From Drosophila persimilis (lineage: Eukaryota; Arthropoda; Insecta; Diptera; Drosophilidae), in NCBI RefSeq assembly GCF_003286085.1, contig NW_020825350.1, forward strand, positions 1,054,001 through 1,118,000: a stretch of DNA of 64,000 bases. The letters are read 5' to 3'. Under the pieces are notes generated by a model. It was not told the DNA's origin. It searched no databases and worked only from the letters and a program-made list of their open reading frames with translations. The stretch's first letter is position 1. The number at the start of each line of letters is the position of its first letter. The position numbers and the translations under genes are program-made. Of the stretch, positions 43,701 to 53,997 are shown piece after piece.

Positions 43701-45353
43701 CCATCTACGAGTATCTGTGTGTGAATCGATGTTATGGTATTCTTGTTTCCTTGAGTGGTTGGTAAGGTGTCTGTGAGCATGCCACAAGCGTATGCAAATG
43801 CAATTTTCGACACTTTCCGCATGGCAGCCACCCGATTTGTCTGCTCTGTCACCTCACCGACCTATGTCGCTCTCTCTCTCTCACTCTCTGTCTTCCACCT
43901 CCCAGTGTTTCCCACCGCTTCTCGCCACCATATCTCTTCCTCGTTGTTGTTGTAGCTGACTGCATGTTGTTAATGCACTTGCTTTTGGTATCCAGCTCAC
44001 CATCTTTCATTTCACCACCCATTCAATCCCCACTATCGTTCGCAGGACATCTCGAGGAACGCGCGAGAGACGAAGATGCACACGGACAAGGACGGAGTTT
44101 TTGTGGTAGAAGTGGCGCGCGGCATCGACTCCAAGCAGGCGGCTGACATCCCCGGCGCCGTTCCCGAGACAACCGACCTGCCCTTCGACACCAAACTTCA
44201 GCAGGCCAACGGTCTGCAAATAGTGGACGAGCAGACCCTTCCGCCTAGCCACGAGCAGGTCCAGATCCATGCCCCACCCAGCGATTTCGCCAATCCTATC
44301 CCAGCCCCATCCAATCCCACTGTTGGAGTCGGGGTCCTCCATCTCATCGAAGAGGCGGAGGAGCAGATGTTGGAGGATGCTGCCAGGCCACACCAAGAGG
44401 GGGCTATCGCTATCGCCCAAACTGGACTCTCCCAGTCCGATCTCAGTTCCACCTCATCGACCGATTCCAACAAGCGTTACTCCTACGGCAACCAGGAGCT
44501 ATATGTCATCGAACAGTCTGGATATGCCACCAGTTCACCCACAGCCCAGCCAATATTGCCATCTATCAAGCCAAAGGAGCACGTCGAGGATGACCAAGGC
44601 CCCATCGGAGGGGAGCAGAATGACCCGACTGTAGTTTTGGATACCCAAAAGCCTGAGACTAAGAACGACAGTGAGGAGCAGCAAACGAATGAGCAAAATC
44701 AACCAGAGAAAGCGACAGATCCAGAGCAGAAGACAGACCCGGAGCTAACAACAGAGTCTAAGATAGATTCGGAGATCAAGTTAAGTCCTGGGAAAATACC
44801 CGAATTGGAGATGCAGGGCAAACCGGATCCAGAGATGAAGACTAAACCAGAGCCGGAGAAACCGTCGGAGACCCAGTTTGAGCTAAATGAAGAAGCCAAG
44901 CCGGAACAGGAACCGGAAATCGTAGCCGAAATGGATCTCGAACCCGAGAACACTTACGACAGTCTCATGAGTCTGCCGGCCCCACCATCCACCGAGGAGA
45001 TCAAAGAGCTGAACGATTTCTCTCTCATCGAGTCGAACCAACTGGACTCTTTGCCCCCACCGCCACCACCGCCTCTAGCCGAAGCCGACACCACCAATGG
45101 AAAGCCAAAGAAAGAAGCTGAGAAGGAGAAAGATGGGACAGCATTTAAGTCCCAGGCTATCATCAGCAACGGGAACGGGAACGGGATGGTTAAGGTCTCC
45201 TCCGACAATAGTGGTCCAGAGGAGCCGGCCACCCTAACGCCGCCCGCTTCACCACCGTCGCCACAGTCACCGACCACGGGCGTAATCTATGGCTCCAACG
45301 GCCTCACCAATGGCCTCCATACCCTGGCTGTGGTCGATGTGAACGGCAGTTAA
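34960..45353 (+). CDS. large single-pass membrane protein with mucin-like ectodomain (five exons, 1523 aa)
   Basis: Join 34960-37744, 37827-37914, 40831-40915, 41787-42092, 44046-45353; phases match at every junction and all introns are GT-AG. Residues 1 to about 33 form a signal peptide. The ectodomain, to about 930, is rich in Ser, Thr and Pro, with several N-X-S/T sites, a poly-Pro run near 590-600 and short ordered-looking islands. One transmembrane helix (around LFAVSMGLVIVILPSALLIS) spans about 932-956. The roughly 565-residue cytoplasmic tail begins with a basic/Cys segment (YMLNKPAGKGLCGA), then Ser-rich, acidic Pro/Glu-rich and PPPPPPP segments that could bind SH3 or EVH1 domains. 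It looks like a type I surface protein. I do not recognise the family or a symbol. Confidence 0.9.
37745..37826 (+). other. intron 1 (82 bp)
   Basis: GTGAGT to TGGCAG, phase 1. The frame stays open through most of it, but splicing is needed to reach the transmembrane exon. Confidence 0.85.
37827..37914 (+). CDS. exon 2: transmembrane helix
   Basis: 88 nt encoding GYLNLFAVSMGLVIVILPSA and the rest of the helix up to CAI, then two bases of an Arg codon. Donor CG|GTAAGC. Confidence 0.9.
39307..39328. repeat. (GCCGGT)n repeat
   Basis: Three to four hexamer units. Confidence 0.8.
40008..40032. repeat. (GT)n repeat
   Basis: About twelve GT units. Confidence 0.85.
40831..40915 (+). CDS. exon 3: juxtamembrane cytoplasmic segment
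   Basis: 85 nt encoding the end of an Arg codon, YMLNKPAGKGLCGARSDDSE and the QGKDSKNE tail. Donor GAG|GTAAGT in phase 0. The Cys near the membrane could be acylated (inference). Confidence 0.88.
40916..41786 (+). other. intron 3 (871 bp)
   Basis: Phase 0. Contains CCCAGCCACAGT repeats (about 41098-41150) and two TACATATGTA words. Acceptor CTTTTGCAG. Confidence 0.85.
41787..42092 (+). CDS. exon 4: Ser-rich cytoplasmic segment
   Basis: 306 nt, 102 codons, phase 0 at both ends, so it could be skipped without changing frame. It ends with an ordered-looking stretch (FEMPEIWGTMGSDEGGDWSN, then SGSVTKMTLKDNHLIVVTEE) before RH|GTAAGT. Confidence 0.88.
42093..44045 (+). other. intron 4 (1953 bp)
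   Basis: Phase 0, T-rich in its middle. Contains a coding-like stretch at about 43580-43652 (see findings). Acceptor TCGTTCGCAG. Confidence 0.85.
44046..45353 (+). CDS. exon 5: acidic Pro-rich C-terminal tail
   Basis: 435 codons and TAA at 45351. It opens DISRNARETKMHTDKDGVFV, continues with a conserved-looking acidic region, then irregular repeats of Pro-Glu with Lys and Asp (residues such as DPEQKTDPEL and KPEPEKPSE), a LPPPPPPPL run and a TLTPPASPPSPQSP motif. Confidence 0.9.
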   Translation, partial: DISRNARETKMHTDKDGVFVVEVARGIDSKQAADIPGAVPETTDLPFDTKLQQANGLQIVDEQTLPPSHEQVQIHAPPSDFANPIPAPSNPTVGVGVLHLIEEAEEQMLEDAARPHQEGAIAIAQTGLSQSDLSSTSSTDSNKRYSYGNQELYVIEQSGYATSSPTAQPILPSIKPKEHVEDDQGPIGGEQNDPTVVLDTQKPETKNDSEEQQTNEQNQPEKATDPEQKTDPELTTESKIDSEIKLSPGKIPELEMQGKPDPEMKTKPEPEKPSETQFELNEEAKPEQEPEIVAEMDLEPENTYDSLMSLPAPPSTEEIKELNDFSLIESNQLDSLPPPPPPPLAEADTTNGKPKKEAEKEKDGTAFKSQAIISNGNGNGMVKVSSDNSGPEEPATLTPPASPPSPQSPTTGVIYGSNGLTNGLHTLAVVDVNGS

Positions 45354-45694
45354 GAAAGGCCAGGTAAGATCAGAGATAGAAGAGATGATTCCCGAAGATC
45401 CTGTGAGAGAGAAGCAGCAACAGAAGAAGGGAGGAGCGTTTTTTTTGCATCGGACCTCGTAGAGATCTCAAAGCGCGAATAGTTCCCTCTAGGGTGTAAG
45501 GAATACTAGAAATACTTAAGATAATATCCCAAACGGTGGCAAAGAAAAAACAAAGTGAAACCGAACTCCAAGTGGGGAAAGTGAAATATTTAAATTAAAA
45601 TATACAAGAAAACAAAAAAAATAATAGAAAGTTTCCACTTTAAAGTTTGTTGATTTTCAAATATTACGAATAACAATTACACGCGAATAATATA

Positions 45695-45700
45695 AATAAA
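45695..45700 (+). terminator. AATAAA poly(A) signal
   Basis: First AATAAA after the stop codon, about 340 nt downstream. Confidence 0.5.
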
Positions 45701-45995
45701 TCATAATTAATTGTTTGTCTTTTTGTGGCTGGTCCGAGCCACCCTCTCCCTCTCCCTCCCCCGCCCCCGACCCCAACCCCAAAAACACACACCAAGCCCA
45801 CTCTTCTCACCTTTTGGGGGGAGGGGAAGGGCTAACGCGTACTTAAATGTTTATCCTTACCATAGCTAAAGAGAGAAAAATATAACATTAACAGAAGTAT
45901 CCATTCGATCTATGATATAAGCAAACGATAAAAACGTGGCGGAAAATGCAATGAAAACAGGCAGATGCAAATGGAAACCGATAAGGCATGAATCT

Positions 45996-46001
45996 AATAA
46001 A
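45996..46001 (+). terminator. AATAAA poly(A) signal
   Basis: Second AATAAA, followed by A-rich then TATG-rich DNA. Another candidate is at 47655. Confidence 0.4.
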
Positions 46002-48076
46002 TATGCAAAGCAAAACAGCACGAAACGAAACAGAATAATTACAGATACTCGTACTCGTACTCGTATGTATGTATGTAATAATGCATAATTAATTAGTTTT
46101 AATCATTTACACACAGAAATGCCAAATAGTAATGAGGGAAACACAATTGTAGCAGAATTAGTTTCGATTTGTATGTCTATTGCCATACTTCAAAAGGTGC
46201 TCTGTGTCGGGCCAACAACTAAGAGAGGGATCAGTTTGGTCAGAAGTTTCAATAGAGTAGGGCTTTTAATTTTCCTCTATTTTAATCTGTTCATTGTTAA
46301 TGTTCGTTCATGTTCCTGGATTGACGTAGGCTCAGCGTTGTGTAAGCTTGCGGTTAAAAAATCCGTTAGGTAGCCTAGTCTGAGCAATAGCTCTTATAAT
46401 GAATTGGTTTCAATTGGGCTCTCTTGACATTTCCAAGTGGACTCAGATTTCCCAAGAGCTAGATCTCTTTAATTCGCTATGGAAGTACCATAGCCTATCA
46501 GTAGAAAGTACATTGCCAATGCCTTTCATGCTTTGCAAATGGTTAAATCTTTAGTCTTGAATTGAGCCATGTGCTGAAATTGGACTCGTTTCTAACAAGA
46601 AGAACAATTTCAATCTACGAATTTCAGCGAATATTCCTTAGAGAGGGTTCCTCGTAAGAACTCGTAAAGCAGCCTACTAGACGGTTTCCCCAAAACTCCC
46701 GGAATATTTCCCGGAATCTGAACCAATTGAATCACGAATGTCAAGGGCTATAATGGTGATCAGTGTATTGGTAGAAAGGCATGCTAGATGAATTCGATTC
46801 CAACGCTTTTGCAGTATTCCAAAATAATATCGATTATGAGTTGGACACTGTGTCTAAAACGGCTAGGCACAGAGCACTCTAGAATAGTCGTATATCGCGA
46901 CTATGGCTATTTAGATATAAGGTTTTTTTTTGCGTTTCCCATCTCAATCCACTTGATAGAAATCAAATGTGCCGAACTTTTGTGGCCAACCGACACAATT
47001 TACAAAGAGAAACGAACCATTTATACAATGCCCATCCGATCCGGTGATTGCGGCGGAATACTCATGTATGTAACCTTTTAACAAACAACACAAGAAAAGC
47101 CAAGTTAGTCTTAGAAATATGTACGTATAGTCAAAATATGTATGTGTATGTATATTTTTTAGTCCGTGTGTGGGTGTGTAAAAGAGGACTTCGACTCGCA
47201 GCTAATGCAAATTAAATGGCTACCGACATAGACCTAAGCAATTGGTAAATTATCGTAGTAAAAGGAGAAACTTTTCAATATACTATTTGCCCAATATAAA
47301 TAATATAAACACCTATAAACTTTAGTATATACATTTACGAGTGTACTATGGATGAATTATAAACTATAGAAACTCAACTTCTTAAAAATATGGTATATAC
47401 CAAGCGGAGACATCTACTCGTATCCGAGCTGGAACGGGAGAATGAAACAAGAGCCGTGCACTGCAAGTGGAACGTACTTTGTAAGTAGTGAGAATTATAC
47501 GAGAATATGCATGTGTGCCCCGAATGCAGCGGATCCGATACAGTAGACCAGATCCCATTCGGATGGCACTTTTTAGGTGGAACATAATCCCTGACTAAAG
47601 ATTAACCACTTTCGTTGTTTAAGTTTGTTCAAATTGTTTTATTGACAATTACAAAATAAAAAAAAAATATATTACAAAAAGATTACAAATATATGAAAAG
47701 AAGAAGATGTGAGAGAATGCCAATGAGAAAAATATTATGAATATTATAAATGAATAAGATTACCTACTCGTAAATCAAATATAAACGTTAGGACAGGGCA
47801 GAATTTTTTTTTGGTCGAAAAAACAAAAAAAAATAAATAAATGTGATTGTTATTTAACCTTAAGTTATTATTAAAACCTAACTTAAACTGATATGTGTGT
47901 TTAAGCAGATAGAAAACGACAAGAAGAAGAAGAAGAACAAGAACAAGAACAAGAAACCAGCTGAAAGGCCAAAAGGATCGAAACTAAACCAAACGAAGGA
48001 AAATAAATTAAGTAAAACGGATCTAATCGGATCGGATCGAATGCAAGGCAAGGGAACGCTCCTTGAACAAATAGCT

Positions 48077-48135
48077 AACGGTAAATGGCAGCTGGCAACT
48101 AAGTAAAACGGTAAATGACAGCTGGCAACTAAGTA
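48077..48135. repeat. 30-bp direct duplication
   Basis: AACGGTAAATGGCAGCTGGC and the following ten bases occur twice, with one substitution (TGGCAG/TGACAG). Confidence 0.85.
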
Positions 48136-49195
48136 TGTAAGGCAACTAACCGAGAGAGCATGCATGCTACCCATAGATGCAATAAACCGATATAAATGAA
48201 ATTCAATATTAAGAAAAATTGCAACCAAAAAAAGGAAAATACACACAAAAGAAAAGTAAAGCGAATGCGTTTTCTCTTGGGGGGAGTGGCTTTTTGTAGA
48301 AATTTGAAATATTTCATGTTGTACAGTCTTACCCAGGCAGCTCCTATCTCTTTCCGGTTTCCCTGCCCCTCCGCATCGATACCCAATCGATTTGCTGGCA
48401 GCGATAAAGGCGAACAAGCCTCCACGCAGACCAGAACACAAACACCCCTGCTGGGCAGTGGGCAGAGGGCACTGGGCACTGCGGAGTATACAACCGCCAA
48501 AGTATCCCTATGACTACGATGTGAATGGAGGAACGGCTTTGGAGATGGCGAGACAGGATTGGACGGTCCAGAGCCTGCGATGTGGGCACCCAGACCCAGC
48601 TTTTGGCAGGAGGTTTTGAATTTCAACTGAGGAAAACGGCTACAATCATCTACAGGCAGCATGGAGAGCTACCCTGTAGATATTTGTCTTAGATTAGCGA
48701 TTCGAATTTGGAACACGTTCTGAAATTGCTGCATTTGCCATCTATGGGGAGATGAAAGATTTTATTTTAAACTGATATTCGGTAAGTCATATTTAATACT
48801 TGAGCGTATTTATAGCGATGCTCTGCGATACTCTCTATAGAGATCTACAGATCCACTAATGTTTAATCAAAAAGGCTATATTTCCCATTCATGGCTCTTT
48901 TGCGATAAAAGTTTGGGGGTTGGGTGTTCATTTTCCAAAACCGCTATTTTTTATTTAATATGTATGTAGACATATTAATAGAAAGACTTGTGTTCTGTTC
49001 AATTTAGTTGTAATTCGGTGAGTTTTGGGAGAGCGCACCCACAATTCGCTTCACACGGGAGTCTTCAACCCGGCCTGCTTCCATTTAATTGCAGGGCAGC
49101 TCATGTTGTCTTCTCGTTCAGCTGTGGCTTTAACTTTTTACTAATTTTAAATGGCGCTTTCGTTGAGGCTTCGGGCGTGGACGGGAATAGAGTGA

Positions 49196-49240
49196 AGCGG
49201 ATTGGAGTGGAGTGGAGTGGAGTGGAGTGGAATAGAGTGG
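49196..49240. repeat. (GGAGT)n repeat
   Basis: About seven pentamer units, some degraded. Confidence 0.85.
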
Positions 49241-49323
49241 TGTGTGGAGGAGACGCCTGGGGTATGGTAGGTAAGTGAAGGACATGGTGTTGCTGGTGAT
49301 GGTGCTGTAGCTGGCTCTGGATC

Positions 49324-49354
49324 TGGTGGTGGTGGTGGTGGTGGTGGTGGTGCT
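49324..49354. repeat. (GGT)n repeat
   Basis: About nine to ten GGT units. Confidence 0.85.
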
Positions 49355-51477
49355 TGTGGCTCTTGTTGTCAAGTGCTGTCCTCCTGTGGGCTCGAAAGTT
49401 GAGTCGACTTGAAATTTTAATGAAATGCGCTGCTTCTGGTGCTGCTGCTCTCGAGCTCCATCCTCATCTGTGGTCCTGTCCATGTCTATGATTCTGATGG
49501 GCTCTGGGCGCCTCCAGCCTCTGGCTGGCTCCTGGCGCTTTGGGGTGTCTGCATTTCAAATTATTTTTAATTGTCATTTTTGCGGCAAATGGTGGCTCTT
49601 CCCATTTTGGGGCATACTACGGGGACATGCCTGTCAAAGGCATAATGGCTCTAACCTGACGCTGGTTTTGGCCAGTGGCATTTCATGGCAATCAAAATAT
49701 TTATGCGATGGACAGTTGATTAACCGCAAACAGGCAAACGAACTCTTGTCGGTCGCCTCCTCTTTCATTATTAAAATCAAATTACGTCAGACACACACAC
49801 ACAGACACCAGGAGCTCCACCAGCGGTAGCCCACCAATGGTACCCTCCAATGGGTTTGTGGCTACAAAACCAAAACGAGCCCAACTATCGCTATAATTTT
49901 ACATATGTACATTTCGGCCAGAATTATCCAATTTTGGCTTTTTTCCATAATTTCCATTTCCACTTCCAAAGCCCTTTCTATGCCGAACCACAAATCAGTG
50001 AAATCGGCGGAATGGATACAGTTTATGCAGGCCCCAAGGCGGACTAAAACGAAATTGACATTTGGCCAGGCTTAAAATGCCATTCAGCCATTGCCACTCC
50101 AGATGGATGGTTGAAGGGAATGGAATGTGGGCAAGGACAGGGACGGATACAGGGACAGGGACGCGAACAGCAAGGAGATGGTCGAAAGGGCTGTGAGCTT
50201 CAATCCGAGGTGGGACATAGATCATTTAGCAAACAAAAAACTGCATTAAAATTGACAGATTCGTGGCAGACATCGTGGCGATGGATCCCTATCGAATCTG
50301 AGTTTCTAGATTGAATGGAGAGAAGGGGTAAACGCAATAATGGAATACACCGATACGTGATGGGGACGAGCGAATAAGTTTACAGTTTTCGAGCTCAGTC
50401 ATTGTATTTTAAAATGGCCAAACAATACAATCTGAATATCAATACGTTGCATGGAGAACGTGCCCAAATGGTTTTAAATAGGTATTTCAATGAATAAAAC
50501 TTAAAGTGGAAAAGGGACCATCATAGTATATACTCGCACATATGTATGCACATATGTATAACGTCTCCCATTTACTCTTAGAGCAACAGAATCGACAGAG
50601 TGGCATAGAACCGAATATGTGCCTTGCACCTGCAGTTTGAATTGATGAAATTAGTGCGATAGACTTGGCACGTTGCACCGTTGATTGATTGCTTGATGAA
50701 CTAACTGATTGATGGATGGACGCGAGAGTGCAACAAAATGTTGCTGAATTTATGGACGCATGAATATGAATGGGGACCATAATTGAAATCAATTTGCTTT
50801 GGCCCACTGGGAACCCACCATGATGATATGTGGAGCAGGTCCATAACCATACAACCATACTATCATACTGTACGAGTCTGCAGTATATCCCATATCTACC
50901 CCTAATTGAATAAGCCATTGTGCCAATGCCCTTCTGGGAATTTAGCTGGACTGAGATAGGACTGTAGTCGATTTGCGATTCAATCTTTGGCGCTGTTTCG
51001 TTGAATGAATTTGTATTAATGTGCAGAGCTTTCATAAAAGTTTAAGCCTCCCCGTGCCCATGGCCATGGCCATAGCATAGCCCAATAGAAAATACAAAAA
51101 TATATATATGTATAAAAAAAAAACCAATAAATCAAAATAACTCACTAAAGCGCTACCAGAAAATTAATTGATTCAAAGAATTCGCACATTAAAACGCCGA
51201 TATCCGTGCGGACCATGGCCGGCAAATCAAATTGAAATGCCAATCGAATGTTCCATCCATATCCACATCCGCATCCGAATCCGAATCCCTGTCCAATATC
51301 ACTTGTTTCGCCCGCCCATTTGCAGCCACTGCCAGCCATTCCAATGTTCTCTTGAATGTGTCCGCTCAACTCTCGGCATGAATTTAATTTTGATTTTTAT
51401 TTGGTTTGAAAACGTCGAACGATTTAATTGAATCACGGTCCCCATCTCCAGCCCGAGTCTCCTGCCTCCATCTCCCG

Positions 51478-51515
51478 CCCATCCGCCCATCCGCCCATCC
51501 GCCCATCCGCTCCCC
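51478..51515. repeat. (CCGCCCAT)n repeat
   Basis: Four octamer units. Confidence 0.85.
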
Positions 51516-52286
51516 GTTCATCCGTGCTGACCAAGAGTTATTATGCAAAACGGGGAGCGTTGCTAATTTCATCGCCAGCCACGCTCTCGCCGAGCGAGAA
51601 ATCAAATTGACCGACCATTGGGACCGGACCGGATGGAGGGTACAGGGTGGAAGAGATCTCCAGTTGGAGCCTTGCCTTTTTCATGTTGCCGCAAATTGAA
51701 CAAGCCGGATGTGGAATGTGGGGTACCCTCATATGTATATGTTTTCGGATATAACGAATGGCAACCGCATCTTCGCCCCACTTTAAGTGCCGCCCAGTTA
51801 AACTGAAAAGCATGCCGCTGGCATTCCGCTCCCATAAGGGGGAAATGCAATCCTTAAAGCCATCGGGCCGACATCCGACATCCGACACAAGTACACAAAA
51901 TCGTTGAATTGTACTGAGTGGCCACTTCCGCCAATCGGTCCTCATTTCAATTGAAATCTCCATTTCAACTTCTGACGCCGATTCCTCTTTTGCATCTTGA
52001 CAGCCTTCATCGTGTTGATTTTCCTAATTAAAATGGCTCGCTGAAGTGGAAACTTGAGAAGTCATACACACAAATATACAGTCCCAAGTACATACATATG
52101 TATGTATGTATGTACATTTAATAGATACGAATATCCATATACATTTAAACATTTGGTATTTGAATAACGTAATGGTCGACTTGCTTCTCCCGTTAAGGTG
52201 CCCTCAGACTTGAATTATAAAATGAATCAGGTCTCACTGGAGCTGAGTTAAACAGAATAATACTTGCTTTTATTGTTACATTGTAG

Positions 52287-52412
52287 ATGCCTTCATCGAA
52301 CGAGCCCGTTCTGCTGGGATCATCACGCGAATTCGAACATCAAAGATCGCGCAGAACACGTCTGGATGACAGACAATACACTGAGTGGGGGCCTAGCTCT
52401 AAGACTTTTTAG
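52287..52412 (+). CDS. candidate 41-codon exon or small ORF
   Basis: Directly after an acceptor-like TTTTATTGTTACATTGTAG, ATG at 52287 opens 41 codons to TAG at 52410. The peptide (MPSSNEPVLLGSSREFEHQR, then SRRTRLDDRQYTEWGPSS and KTF) is hydrophilic and protein-like. It could be a last exon in phase 0 or an independent small ORF. Not recognised; no partner exon found. Confidence 0.35.
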   Translation: MPSSNEPVLLGSSREFEHQRSRRTRLDDRQYTEWGPSSKTF

Positions 52413-53308
52413 TTGCGCATGCGCCGTTCACAAGTAAAACAGTCCCAGAATAACAGAATAAGGGAATCACGGAGAAGGACGATTATTCAAAGAAGCACTA
52501 GAATCTGCTGACAGAGTAGATATACGTACATAGAGTCAGGAACATCGATGTTATAAGCGAAAAATCAATTGTACACCTCGTTAAATGCATCGTTTTCTTT
52601 AGGAACCCATTTATGACCTTTCATGTCAGACCTGGGGGTTCATTAGGTTCGCCAAGCGCTTTGAAACAGTGAGAGTACAGTGTCTTGCCATATAGTAGCA
52701 ACATAACTGAATTTTCGGTACAAACAAAAACTTTGGTATTTAAACACCAATTTTATTTAGATTTAATTTGCAGACAGGAGTGTTAACATATCGTTAGCGG
52801 GTGTACGGTTTTAATTTTTCGGACCACTAAACAACCTACAATTTCACAGGTGTATTTTTTTAGGTAAATACCGAAAAATTATGCTGTTTGAAAATTCCAA
52901 TCCTTCCTGATATCGGGATATCTTTCATTTGGTCATCATTTCCGCTAAAACTCTTCAAGTCTCATTTTTTTCATGGGTATTTAGATTCGGCCCTTAATGG
53001 GTTAAGCGTTGGCGGAGGCGGCCAAGCAAAGAGTCGAATGAGGCGCAGATAAAGCAGAGACAGGTCAGTTCATCATCGAAAATGATATACGTTTTGAGAG
53101 CGAGGTTCAATAGAAATGGCCTTAACGGGTGGAATAAGAATAAGGCTTTAGAGCGGTAAAGATCCGCCATCCTCTATTTCGTCGGTAATATATTTCTGTG
53201 TGCGAGCCGACCAATCCTCATGCGTTGAATAGGCATGACCTACAAAGTTAGACTAATTTATTTACCCAACCATAAGTTAACACTACAAATGAATAAAGAA
53301 ACGGGCGG

Positions 53309-53600
53309 GAACGTTGGGAGCAGCGGCAAGGGGCGCGGCTCTACTTTGATACCCGGTTTTCAGTCTGTATGTATGTGAGCTTATGATTTATGTACAGTAC
53401 GCCAGTACGAACACCAACACCATTCAGTGTGACATCACAGGAGTCTGGATACGAAATTTAGATGCACTAGCTGTAAAAGTCTCTTAAAATTATTCGTCAA
53501 ACATGACGGACAGACAGACATGGCTCTATCGACTCGTCTATCGTTGCTGATCAAGAAGATGCTTCCTTCTGGGCGTTACACACATCCATTTCCCGCAGAA
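53309..53600 (+). mobile_element. DINE-1/INE-1-type repeat, short copy
   Basis: Begins GAACGTTGGGAG with GATACCCGG nearby, and contains AGTCTGGATACGAAATTTAG, GACGGACAGACAGACATGG and CTGATCAAGAAGATG. These features recur, in the same order, in the copy at 63046 and match the look of the abundant non-autonomous Helitron-like DINE-1 repeat of Drosophila. Internally deleted compared with the other copy. Confidence 0.65.
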
Positions 53601-53997
53601 ATATTTTATAAAGTCTCTTGTTTCGCATTTTCCCTGAAGTGCGATTTTTTAAACAAAAAAAAAAAACAAGTAAAATAAAGAAACTCAGCCTAAAAGTATG
53701 CTACGCGAGTATTTCCCAAAGAAAATTGTATTGTTAGTACAAGCTGAGCTTTTTGCACAACATCGACTGGATGCAATTCGTGGCCATTGTATCGCGGGCA
53801 GCCGATTTAGTGTCTAGTATGTCTTGGCTGACGTTCCAATCGCTCTTTTTATCCCACTGTCATTTTGGCACATGAAGAAATCAATGATTATTCCGGCAAG
53901 CCTTGATTTCTGGGGTAAGCAGCTCTCTCTCTCTCTCTGGAGACCGTACGGACGTATCACTCAAAATAGCTAGAAGTCAATGTTAGAAGAGTAAGAA

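Larger units (their letters stand above)
45354..46060 (+). other. 3' untranslated region (minimum extent)
   Basis: A-rich, with a C-rich tract at about 45740-45785. Poly(A) signals occur at 45695-45700 and 45996-46001; the true end is unknown and could lie further right. Confidence 0.5.
46002..52286. other. noncoding stretch
   Basis: 3' flank or long 3' UTR followed by intergenic DNA. Holds (TACTCG)3 at 46046, a 30-bp duplication at 48077-48135, GGAGT and GGT repeats (49196-49240, 49324-49354), CCGCCCAT repeats (51478-51515) and several TACATATGTA words. Long frames on either strand (for example minus 47878-48441 and 50487-51035) look noncoding. Confidence 0.5.

Noticed and set aside
47878-48662. 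two overlapping long minus-strand frames (187 and 177 codons)
   Set aside because: Phe/Leu/Ser-rich translations from A-rich plus-strand DNA; they overlap in two frames and neither looks selected.
50487-51035. 182-codon minus-strand frame
   Set aside because: Composition is random-like with no splice or start context; chance frame.
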